Origin: JAAYCB01 sp012744395
Lineage (GTDB): Bacteria > Planctomycetota > Planctomycetia > Pirellulales > Thermoguttaceae
NCBI GenBank assembly: GCA_028703175.1
Contig: JAQVNJ010000162.1
Location: 1 to 12,396 of the forward strand
DNA length: 12,396 bases
Direction of reading: 5' to 3'
Part shown: positions 1 to 6,377 of the stretch, piece by piece
How positions within the stretch are numbered: position 1 is the first letter of the stretch
Layout: each line of letters opens with the position of its first letter
Made by a program: the position numbers and the translations under genes
Notes under the pieces: model-generated
What the model was told of the DNA's origin: nothing
Databases searched by the model: none
Seen by the model: only the letters and a program-made list of their open reading frames with translations

Positions 1-142
1 TCGCCGCGGCCGTCCTCCTCCAACTTGCCACGGAGCGGCTTTGGGTGCCGTGTTGGACGATCCGCCGGTATTTTTCGGCCGCCTCTACGCACTTCCGCCC
101 CTCGAACAGGTTGTGGCTCATCGGCTTCTCGACGTAGACGTC
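1..142 (-). pseudogene. Gfo/Idh/MocA family oxidoreductase, 5'-truncated fragment running off the left edge
   Basis: Reading the minus strand from 142 downward gives an open frame beginning DVYVEKPMSHNLFEGRKC and continuing through EAAEKYRRIVQHGTQSRS to the edge. EKP followed by a helix and a (V/Q)xGTQxRS strand is the signature around the catalytic lysine and the end of the Rossmann domain in planctomycetal Gfo/Idh/MocA NAD(P)-dependent sugar oxidoreductases, so the identity is secure. What is missing is the roughly 100 residues that should precede it: the GxGxxG nucleotide-binding loop and the conserved HW segment just before DVYVEKP. Between 143 and the stop of the upstream gene at 255 there are only about 37 codons, and none of the three minus frames resembles them. 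The ATG at 121 would leave a protein unable to bind NAD. It is either a decayed gene or an assembly join. The frame stays open to base 1, so the remainder may be intact outside the window. Confidence 0.75.
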
Positions 143-254
143 CGGGGCGCTGCCGGCGGGCCGCTGCTGGCGGGTTTGGCTCAGGCAACCTTCCCGGCTC
201 CGGATGGGCCTTCGGCCACCTGGGACGCGTGGCCACGGCCCGCTCTGGACCAGC

Positions 255-2567
255 CTACAAGCGATCTGCAAACTCGATTACACAGGCTTCGCGAGCGGGC
301 AGCTTCCATTCGAGTTGTCCACCTTCGCCGATTGGCAGTTCGATCGGCTCTCGGCCGCGCTCGTCGATGCGGTAAACCCGCGGCTGTTGCGAAAGGCCAT
401 AATACTGCCGGTCGATCGTGAAGGACAGCGAAAGCGTCTCATCAGCGAGGCTGGCCAGGACCAGGGCGACGTCGCCATCCGCCGCCCGCCAGGCCCCGGC
501 AAGTGCCAGGGGGATCGACTTCCGCGACGAGGTCAAGCGGCTCTTCTGCCCCGCGTAGATCGACAGCCGCGAGAAGTCCGCGACAACGTGCGGGGCGTTC
601 AGCTCGGGCGGGCGGAGGAACTCGCCGTGGAGCAGGTACTTGGTCGCCCGGCTTCGCACCCGCGCCAACCGCGCGAGGTAGTCGATCTCCTCGGCGCGCT
701 GCTTGAGCAGGGCCGGCCGGAAATTGGCCAGGGTGGGCTGCTGCCCCCAGACGAACGTCCGGGCCTGCTCCAGGTAGAACTGCCGCGAGAACTTCCGATC
801 CAAGAGGGCCAGGGGCTCGGCCGGGGCAAACTCGGCCGGCCAGAGTTCGTCGTAAGGGGGCATCACGAGCGACGAGTAATTGCCGTAGATCACGGCATAC
901 GGATGGTAGACGGCGTGAAAGAACGGAATCACCTCCCAGGGATTTTCGGCCGACGAGTAACGCTCCTTGCTGACTTCGAGGGCCAGCATCAGGTCCAGGT
1001 ACGGGAGCCAGGCCTCGCCGCAGCCCTCGCCCGACAGGACAATCGATCGCTCGCCGCGGCAGCGGTCGCGGATATCTTCCGAGAGGGCCCGGAAACCTTC
1101 GATCCATGAGTTGCCCCCGCCCAGGGGATGGCCATGATCCGGGTCGAAGCAGGGCTTGTGGCTACAGGCCTGATCCATGTAGATGCCGTCGACCCGCAAG
1201 TCGCGGAACGCCTCCTCGGCCAGGCTGGCGTACTTGTTGCGCCAGAACGGCGTCGCCAGGCACATCGAGACCAGCGCTTTGCCGGTGAAGATGTTGTAGA
1301 CCTCCGGGCGGATTTTCCCATCCTGGGCTTTGACGGCGAACCGCTCCGCGCCTTCGTCAACCCAGCTCTTGGTGCTCAATCCCCACGCCCGCTGGTTCAT
1401 GTAGACCAGCATCCGCAGACCGTCGTCGTGGGCTGCTGCTACCGCCCGCCGGAAGGCCTCCGTCCCTTCGCGCGGCGGCAGGTATTCGGGGAAGCCGATG
1501 TCGTACGGGCAGCCGTGCCACCAATGCCAGAAGACCCGCACCGGCAGGCCCAGTCGCGATTGGAGTGCGGCGGCGGGCGGGAGCACGCCCGGCGATGCGC
1601 CTCGATTCCACTGCCAGAGACCGGTTTCCAGCACCCACGCGGGAACCAGGCCGCGCCGCAGCCGGCTTTCCAGGGCCCAGGGCTGGCGGACCGCCCACGC
1701 GCGATAACGTTCGGCAGCCGTGATCCAGTCGCCGCGGAACACCCCGAGTGACACGCGGTAAGGAACCGCGTAGCGCGGCCCCTCGCCGGCCGCCCCCAAC
1801 GGATAGTGGATCACCTCGTGGTGCACGTCGCCGCCGGCCGTCCCCCAAAAGGCAAACGTCTTGCGATTGGCGGCCGCATCGTCGCACGACGTCGCCAGCC
1901 CGCATCCGCCGTCCCGGTAGTAGGCCAGGCATTGCAGCGAGAGCACGCCCGGATAATCCCAGGCCAGCCGGCGCCCGCGCCCCCCCGGGCCGCCGAGCGT
2001 CTCGCGCGGATCGGCCAACTGCTGCCCCATCCAGATGGGCACGGCAAGCCGTTCCTCGGTCTGCCGACGGAGGCCGAAGAGCCGCGGAAAACGGATCCCC
2101 TCCAGGCCGACCTCGGCCGGTTTGTCCACGGAGATTCCCCAATGGCTGACCGGCTCGCCGCCCTCCAGTTCAACAATCACCTCCACGCGAACCCCCGCGG
2201 CGCCGGCGGACGAAAAATCCTCCCACGTCAGCCGCAGCCGGTTCTGATCGGGGGAAACAGCCGCGCAGCGGAAGGTTGCCGCTTGCTCCGGCTGGAGCAC
2301 GATCTTCTGTCCGTCGCGCGACAACTCCAATTGCCAGAGTCCTCCGGCCGATTCGCCATCGCCCACGTGATTGTGCTTCGCGAGAACATCCTCCAGTGCC
2401 AACAGTCTTCCATCTTGCCGATCCACGCTGACGCGCAGCAGCTGATTCTGGATGGACACCGTCGCGGCATCGCCCGCGGTTTGCTCTCCGGCAGCCGGGC
2501 GAACCGGGCTGGTGGCCGGCAACAGCGCGGCCGCCAGCGCCGCCAATACATAGCGGCGAAGCCGCAT
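255..2567 (-). CDS. Secreted DUF6259 family glycoside hydrolase-like protein
   Basis: A 770-residue protein. I place the start at the ATG at 2567 because it opens a classical signal peptide (MRLRRYVLAALAAALLP, cleavage probably near residue 28); the in-frame extension to 2747 is not protein-like. The layout fits an N-terminal beta-sandwich (about 30-290), a TIM-barrel-like centre (about 300-640) and a short C-terminal beta domain. Visible motifs are AERYRAWA near 285-291, an aromatic HWWHG segment at 348-352 followed by YDIGFPEY, DGIYMDQ at 460-466 and SGEGCGE at 512-518. The strand-end Asp of DGIYMDQ resembles the nucleophile position of retaining GH36/GH31-like barrels, and a Glu of SGEGCGE could act as acid/base; both assignments are inference. 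It probably acts on an exported or extracellular glycan, substrate unknown. There is no clear Shine-Dalgarno site before the ATG. Family membership is recognised by eye from overall pattern. Confidence 0.88.
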   Translation of the reverse strand: MRLRRYVLAALAAALLPATSPVRPAAGEQTAGDAATVSIQNQLLRVSVDRQDGRLLALEDVLAKHNHVGDGESAGGLWQLELSRDGQKIVLQPEQAATFRCAAVSPDQNRLRLTWEDFSSAGAAGVRVEVIVELEGGEPVSHWGISVDKPAEVGLEGIRFPRLFGLRRQTEERLAVPIWMGQQLADPRETLGGPGGRGRRLAWDYPGVLSLQCLAYYRDGGCGLATSCDDAAANRKTFAFWGTAGGDVHHEVIHYPLGAAGEGPRYAVPYRVSLGVFRGDWITAAERYRAWAVRQPWALESRLRRGLVPAWVLETGLWQWNRGASPGVLPPAAALQSRLGLPVRVFWHWWHGCPYDIGFPEYLPPREGTEAFRRAVAAAHDDGLRMLVYMNQRAWGLSTKSWVDEGAERFAVKAQDGKIRPEVYNIFTGKALVSMCLATPFWRNKYASLAEEAFRDLRVDGIYMDQACSHKPCFDPDHGHPLGGGNSWIEGFRALSEDIRDRCRGERSIVLSGEGCGEAWLPYLDLMLALEVSKERYSSAENPWEVIPFFHAVYHPYAVIYGNYSSLVMPPYDELWPAEFAPAEPLALLDRKFSRQFYLEQARTFVWGQQPTLANFRPALLKQRAEEIDYLARLARVRSRATKYLLHGEFLRPPELNAPHVVADFSRLSIYAGQKSRLTSSRKSIPLALAGAWRAADGDVALVLASLADETLSLSFTIDRQYYGLSQQPRVYRIDERGREPIELPIGEGGQLEWKLPAREACVIEFADRL

Positions 2568-2577
2568 CTGCGCCCAA

Positions 2578-2598
2578 CCAGATCTGCAACAGGTCTGG
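2578..2598. repeat. Short inverted repeat just upstream of the DUF6259 gene
   Basis: CCAGATCTG, a 3-base loop, then CAGGTCTGG: a 9-base stem with a single mismatch (a G-U pair in plus-strand RNA, an A-C mismatch in minus-strand RNA). It lies 11 bases upstream of the proposed ATG at 2567, so it could fold in the leader of that gene or be an operator half-site pair. There is no other sign of function. The rest of 2568-2858 (291 bases between two minus-strand genes) holds nothing else I can support. Confidence 0.25.
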
Positions 2599-2858
2599 AG
2601 AGGAGGCAAGCCTGTCGTAGGGCGTGACAATTGGCGGCTCGCCGGCTCGGTGCGGCGCGCCACGGGAGGCCGTCTGGAACTGGGCACTTCGATTCCCCTT
2701 TTCTGATGAAGTGGGCACGGTTCACAACTCAATTCTTCAAGGCCCAAAGTTCAGAATTCTGCTGCTCGCAATCGAAGGCCGAGATCTGCCCGCTCTTGGC
2801 CATGGAAAACTGAGCGTTGAACCTGGACTTGAAGTGGACAGGGAGATGGCAGGGCCTC

Positions 2859-3908
2859 CTACGTCACGGGCTGGAGGTTGCTGATCCAGGCTGCAAACGA
2901 CTTGTCCCAGGCCTTGATCGCCTGTCTGGCCGATTCCAGGACGCGTGGCTGGGTCAGGTTCCAGATCTCCGCGCCGGTCCGGCCGGCCTCGTCGATGGCG
3001 TGCAGCGTGTCGACCCACGACGCGAGTCGGGCCGGATTCTTCGGCTCGGCAAACGAGGCCGCCACTTCGTAAAGCGCCCCGGAGGACAGTTCGACGACCG
3101 CCCGCAACGCCCGATCGGCGGTGGCCGCGGCGTCGGCACGGGGAAACCGGGCAAGCTGAATCCCGCCGGAAATGGCCGGCCGGTCTGGCTCGGGCGGCGG
3201 GAATCCGAGGACTGCCCCCTCCACCGCGCCGGGATTCAGGTTGACCCAGAGTTCGGGCGGCCTGGGCCGGGCCGCGGCGCCGATTCGCGCTGTGGCGTAC
3301 GCCTGGACCCAACCTCGCTGCACGTGGTGGCACGCCGCAGCCAGCGTGTAGGCGACAACGATCCCGCCCAGACCTTCGCGCGGCAGGCAATAGCCCTCGC
3401 CGCCCGCCTCGCGCCCGACTGGCGAAAACACCCGCTGCAAGTTCTTGGCGAATTGCGGGTGGCTCGGATCCAGCCGGCTCCGCTGGGCATACTCGGTCGC
3501 CAGGCCATCGATCCAATCAACCAGTTTGCTCGGCATCTTCAGCGGCGCCAAGTCAAGGTTCCACTCGTCGGCCACGGCGTTGTGAATCCTGCGGGCGAGC
3601 CGGCCCAGGCTCCTCGACGTCAGCCGCCAGTGCCCCCGCCCGTACCCGACCCACCATTGCTCCGAAGCGATCGGCTGGGCCACCGCGCCGGTGGTGATGA
3701 AGAACACGCCCCGTTGGAGCTTGCCCGCCTCGTCGTATTCGGCGTTGTAGATGATCGTCCGGCTCCGGCGTTTGCCCTGAAACAGCGGAAAGGCGTGGGG
3801 CCGGTTCAACTTGTGGCCGAACACGATATGCACCCGCTGGTGGATTTCAACCACCTCTTCAAGCAAGGACACCATCGCCTCGATCCAAAGTCGCCGCTGC
3901 TGTCTCAT
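2859..3908 (-). CDS. Hypothetical protein, 349 residues, unrecognised family
   Basis: I do not recognise a family. The start is the ATG at 3908; an alternative in-frame ATG lies 11 codons in, preceded by GAGG, and cannot be excluded. There is no signal peptide or membrane segment, so it is probably cytoplasmic. The N-terminal half is rich in aromatic and charged residues (motifs such as FGHKLNRPHAFPLF at about 30-43 and WWVGYGRGHW at about 84-93), suggesting a compact alpha/beta domain. The centre has a Gly-rich turn (REAGGEGY) and a small hydrophobic helix (VVAYTLAAACHHV), and the C-terminal third looks helical with repeated Ala/Arg heptad-like runs. Its amino-acid composition is far more natural than that of the overlapping plus-strand frame, which is Arg/Gly/Pro-rich. 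It sits between two genes for exported proteins but is spaced about 290 bases from the downstream one, so operon membership is unclear. Confidence 0.72.
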   Translation of the reverse strand: MRQQRRLWIEAMVSLLEEVVEIHQRVHIVFGHKLNRPHAFPLFQGKRRSRTIIYNAEYDEAGKLQRGVFFITTGAVAQPIASEQWWVGYGRGHWRLTSRSLGRLARRIHNAVADEWNLDLAPLKMPSKLVDWIDGLATEYAQRSRLDPSHPQFAKNLQRVFSPVGREAGGEGYCLPREGLGGIVVAYTLAAACHHVQRGWVQAYATARIGAAARPRPPELWVNLNPGAVEGAVLGFPPPEPDRPAISGGIQLARFPRADAAATADRALRAVVELSSGALYEVAASFAEPKNPARLASWVDTLHAIDEAGRTGAEIWNLTQPRVLESARQAIKAWDKSFAAWISNLQPVT

Positions 3909-3987
3909 GGCATCACGGCCCGCTGCAAGGAGACTTGTCCCGCCACCCTTGTGACTCTACCATCCGGGCGGCCAGCGGACAATCCGG

Positions 3988-4001
3988 CCCGTGAACACGG
4001 G
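3988..4001. repeat. Small perfect hairpin between the ceramidase-like remnant and the hypothetical gene
   Basis: CCCGTG-AA-CACGGG, a 6-base perfect stem with a 2-base loop, located about 70 bases past the stop of the remnant at 4070 on the minus strand. No T-run follows on either strand, so it is at best a weak or factor-assisted terminator. The remainder of 3909-4069 shows no gene and no recognisable promoter. Confidence 0.22.
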
Positions 4002-4069
4002 GGACCCTGAGATCGAAAGCACTTGCGAATGCCGGAGTGACCAACGGTTGCAGAAGCTCCAGCCGCCGT

Positions 4070-4331
4070 TCAGAGCCCGTGCTTCAATTGCCGCAGGTCC
4101 TGCGTCACGGCGGATCGGAAGTCGGCCTCGACTCGATCCGCGAACGGCGACACGCTTGGCTCGTATCGATTGGGGCCTCCCGGGCGTGATGTCGACCTTC
4201 ACGCAAGCGGCGCGGAATCGCCCGGCTTCAGGCTAAGCGGCCTTCGCCGTCACGCTGCCGAGCGGTCCCGCGGCCACCGCGATCAGCGCCGCGGCGAGGA
4301 CGATGCCTGGCAGTTCGAACCATCTACTCAA
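4070..4331 (-). pseudogene. Decayed, internally deleted neutral ceramidase-fold gene (second copy)
   Basis: Three pieces of one gene type lie in order on the minus strand. First, a TTG at 4331, preceded by GGAGAGG, opens a hydrophobic leader (FELPGIVLAAALIAVAAGP, ending SVTAKAA) that stops at a TAG at 4235-4233. Second, the same frame continues past that stop as PEAGRFRAACVKVDITPG, containing the VDITP motif that starts the mature ceramidase fold and is also present in the intact neighbour (KTVDITPDG). Third, in another frame, NRYEPSVSPFADRVEADF and then RSAVTQDLRQLKHGL ends at a TGA at 4072-4070. That resembles the C-terminal tail of this family (a GGY motif, a Ser/Phe segment, then a final amphipathic helix). 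About 400 codons of the middle are missing. The signal peptide is cut from the motif by one stop, and the tail needs a frame change. The leader alone could be a 32-residue peptide, but its position argues for a remnant. Confidence 0.62.
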
Positions 4332-4352
4332 GCGGATGATCCTCTCCCGAGG

Positions 4353-5834
4353 TTATCGAAACACTTTGTCGATCATCTGCAGCGTCTCTTCGACGAGAAT
4401 CTGGCCCCCTTCGGGACCGACGATATTGCTTTGGATAACGGCGCCGTATCCGCCGCCCTTCTTCGCGCGTTCCGACGGCAGGTAGGTGCCCGAATAGCCC
4501 GACTTAATGTGTTTGCCCTTCTCGCCTTCAATATCCGCCAACGCCAGTCCGGCGGCGCCGTTGGTCAACTGGACGACGAAGGTCTGAACGGCCTTCGAAC
4601 GCGCCTTGATCTGGATGCCGAAATCCGTATACAGCTCGAACTGGTTCGTGCAGAGCGCCGCGTCGCCGATCCGCAAGACGTTGACCGGGGTGCGATGAAC
4701 CGGATTGGGGTCGTTCGCCAGGTCTTCGTAACGGCCGATGATTCGCCGATTCCAGCCCAGCCGCCCGTCTCCCTTGCTGCTTTCCAGCCGCTTGACTTCC
4801 GCCTTGCTGTGCTCGTATTCCGCCTTGGTCGGAATCCGCTGGGGAAGGGTGAGGACCTTCGCCTCATGGCGGACGGGGGGATGCTCGTACTTGTCGTTCC
4901 TGACAACCTCGTACGTATCCTCGACGGCGGACGACAAACGGCGGCCGATTTCCTGCAAGCGATTGAAGTTCCTCAGCTTGTCCATCCGCAGCGTGGCGTC
5001 CTGCATGTAGCGCAGATGCGGAGAAATGTCGCCCGCGGCGCCGCAGCAGCCGAGGATCACCAGTCTACCGCCGTACTTGCCGCGGAGGTTGTCGCGGGTC
5101 GGCCCCCAGAAATCGCTGGAGATTTCCCGCAGATGCTCGACCTCCTGCGAGGGGCACGAGACGTTGACAAGCATTGCGATCAGCTGATCCTGCATATCCC
5201 AGAAGAACATGCTGTTGACATCGTGGTCCTCAACTCCTTCGACGGCGCGGAAATTGGGCGTGTTCGTCTTGCCGTACATGACTGCGCTGCCGTCGGCGTA
5301 GACCGCGCGGCGATTGTACCCAATGACCGCGTGGCCGAGGCCGTAGGAGAATTGCGCCTTGCGGCGGCCATCCCACGCTTCCTTGACTCCCGGCGTGATC
5401 TTGTCCGTGACCGTCCGGACGAGTTCGGCATATCCGATCACGTCTTCGGTCTCTTCCGCGGCCGTGTAGGAGAGGGTCAGGCTGGCATGGGTGTGCGTCG
5501 CGCTGACGATCAGCTTGCCGATCTCGAAACCCGGGACCGCCTTCTGGACCTTGTCCTTCAAGGTGACCAGGAACGCGGGGCGGACGCTGACGATGTCGGT
5601 GCTCACCAGGATTGCTGAATCCAGGGCCTTGTCCCCCTCGCGGCTCTCCAGAACCAGGATATTCGCTTCGATGGGCGAATGGACCGTCTTGGCGACCCGG
5701 GCATGGAACTGGCCGGCAAGCAATACCGGACCGTCGGGCGTTATATCGACCGTCTTGGCGCCGACATAGAGGTCGGCCGCCGGCAGCGTGCCACAGCAAA
5801 CGAGAACGAGAACACAACAGACAATTCGTTTCAT
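4353..5834 (-). CDS. Secreted neutral/alkaline ceramidase-fold (PF04734-like) protein
   Basis: A 493-residue protein. The ATG at 5834 is chosen because it opens a signal peptide (MKRIVCCVLVLVCCGTLPAA, cleavage about 20/21); the in-frame extension to 6023 is low-complexity. Family signs in order are VGAKTVDITP (24-33), ILVSTDIV (75-82), SATHTHAS (111-118, the HxH metal-binding strand), GYNRR (172-176), CGAAGDISPH (264-273, equivalent to GDVSP), NQFELYTDFG (397-406, with the family Glu at 400) and YLPS followed by GGGY (451-463). Characterised members are zinc-dependent amidases that cleave ceramide. This one is shorter than the roughly 650-residue enzymes and lacks their C-terminal Ig-like domain. 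At the position where those enzymes have a His-Pro zinc ligand it reads VNVSCPSQ (223-230). The true substrate may therefore differ, for example another exported amide or ester. A near-consensus promoter lies about 100 bases upstream, and a decayed paralogue follows 21 bases downstream. Confidence 0.9.
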   Translation of the reverse strand: MKRIVCCVLVLVCCGTLPAADLYVGAKTVDITPDGPVLLAGQFHARVAKTVHSPIEANILVLESREGDKALDSAILVSTDIVSVRPAFLVTLKDKVQKAVPGFEIGKLIVSATHTHASLTLSYTAAEETEDVIGYAELVRTVTDKITPGVKEAWDGRRKAQFSYGLGHAVIGYNRRAVYADGSAVMYGKTNTPNFRAVEGVEDHDVNSMFFWDMQDQLIAMLVNVSCPSQEVEHLREISSDFWGPTRDNLRGKYGGRLVILGCCGAAGDISPHLRYMQDATLRMDKLRNFNRLQEIGRRLSSAVEDTYEVVRNDKYEHPPVRHEAKVLTLPQRIPTKAEYEHSKAEVKRLESSKGDGRLGWNRRIIGRYEDLANDPNPVHRTPVNVLRIGDAALCTNQFELYTDFGIQIKARSKAVQTFVVQLTNGAAGLALADIEGEKGKHIKSGYSGTYLPSERAKKGGGYGAVIQSNIVGPEGGQILVEETLQMIDKVFR

Positions 5835-5888
5835 GGGATGCCCGGGGGTTGGGGGGATCACGGATTGGCCGCGGGCTCCACGCCCGAT

Positions 5889-5902
5889 CCGGCGGCCGCC
5901 GG
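5889..5902. repeat. 14-base perfect G+C palindrome in the leader of the ceramidase-like gene
   Basis: CCGGCGGCCGCCGG, flanked by GAT on the left and GATC on the right, which extends the symmetry with one bulged base. It lies between the predicted promoter (5932-5960) and the start codon at 5834, so it would be transcribed and could fold into a strong leader hairpin. In G+C-rich DNA such a palindrome may also be chance. Confidence 0.3.
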
Positions 5903-5931
5903 GATCCCGCGGCGGCGGCCTGACAGGGCTG

Positions 5932-5960
5932 AGTATTGTTGTCCGCTCGTGCGATGTCAA
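5932..5960 (-). promoter_or_regulatory. Predicted sigma70-type promoter for the ceramidase-like gene
   Basis: On the minus strand TTGACA (5960-5955) is followed by exactly 17 bases and AATACT (5937-5932; 4 of 6 matches to TATAAT). Transcription would begin near 5925 and give a leader of about 90 bases before the ATG at 5834. The perfect -35 box and ideal spacing in G+C-rich DNA make this the best promoter candidate in the window. Confidence 0.55.
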
Positions 5961-6083
5961 GCGTTTGCCATCCGCCGCGAGCCGCCCCTGGCGGCCCGTT
6001 CGCAGCGGCGGGCCCCGCCCCAAAGCGCGGAAGCCCGGCCGCGTCTGCGACGGCTTCTCCGCTGTTTTTCCCGCGTCGCAAGC

Positions 6084-6111
6084 TTGTTTGGACCGGACGA
6101 TTCGCCATAAT
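6084..6111 (+). promoter_or_regulatory. Possible promoter for the zinc-ribbon/aldo-keto reductase pair
   Basis: TTGTTT (6084-6089), a 16-base spacer and CATAAT (6106-6111; 5 of 6 matches to TATAAT). A start near 6118 would leave a leader of about 20 bases containing GAGGAGTGAGG before the ATG at 6140. The -35 match is weak (3 of 6). With the opposing promoter at 5932-5960 this makes 5835-6139 a divergent regulatory region; no gene is seen in it. Confidence 0.35.
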
Positions 6112-6139
6112 GTCTGGATACGAGGAGTGAGGCAGCCCG

Positions 6140-6337
6140 ATGGCGATTACCTGCCGCCGATGCGGGGCGGAGTACGACGCGACCTTGTTTCAGTTTGACC
6201 ACTGCATCCAATGCGATTGCGGCGCCTGGGTCGAACTGGCCAGCGGACACGTCCGCGACGAGGGCGGCTCGCCGCACGATGCCCCGCCGCCGGCGGAGCC
6301 GGATGGCAGCCACGTCGCCGGCGACTGCGGTGCGTGA
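6140..6337 (+). CDS. Small zinc-ribbon protein, 65 residues
   Basis: The ATG at 6140 is preceded by GAGGAGTGAGG, a good ribosome-binding site with GAGG ending 7 bases before the start. The N-terminal half has a compact zinc-ribbon pattern: CRRCG at residues 5-9 and CIQCDCG at 22-28, so Cys5, Cys8 and two of Cys22, Cys25 and Cys27 could bind one zinc ion. The sequence between them (EYDATLFQF) recalls short, uncharacterised bacterial zinc-ribbon proteins with an xEYDVTLFxF stretch. The C-terminal half is Pro/Ala/Asp-rich and probably disordered. It has no signal peptide and is likely cytoplasmic. It ends 40 bases before the aldo/keto reductase start on the same strand, so the two are probably co-transcribed. 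The role could be nucleic-acid or protein binding, or metal handling; no specific function can be assigned. Confidence 0.72.
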   Translation: MAITCRRCGAEYDATLFQFDHCIQCDCGAWVELASGHVRDEGGSPHDAPPPAEPDGSHVAGDCGA

Positions 6338-6377
6338 GATTGTTTGCTCGATCAATTCCAGAGAAGGAGACGTGTCC

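Noticed and set aside
2568..2747. N-terminal extension of the DUF6259 gene
   Set aside because: Sixty extra residues of Cys/Arg/Pro-rich sequence would bury the signal peptide that starts at 2567. The same logic rejects 5835-6023, 6195-6377, 7423-7542 and 12209-12256 as extensions of their genes.
2817..4010. 397-codon plus-strand open frame opposite the hypothetical gene
   Set aside because: Its composition is Arg/Gly/Pro-rich and repetitive compared with the natural composition of the minus-strand product. It is the nearest contest in the window, so some doubt remains.
4233..4331. Stand-alone 32-residue hydrophobic peptide gene starting at TTG 4331
   Set aside because: It has a good ribosome-binding site. 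However, the same frame runs past its stop into the VDITP motif of the family encoded next door, so a gene remnant explains it better.
4170..5618. 482-codon plus-strand open frame opposite the ceramidase-fold gene
   Set aside because: Antisense shadow; the minus strand has a signal peptide and full family motifs.
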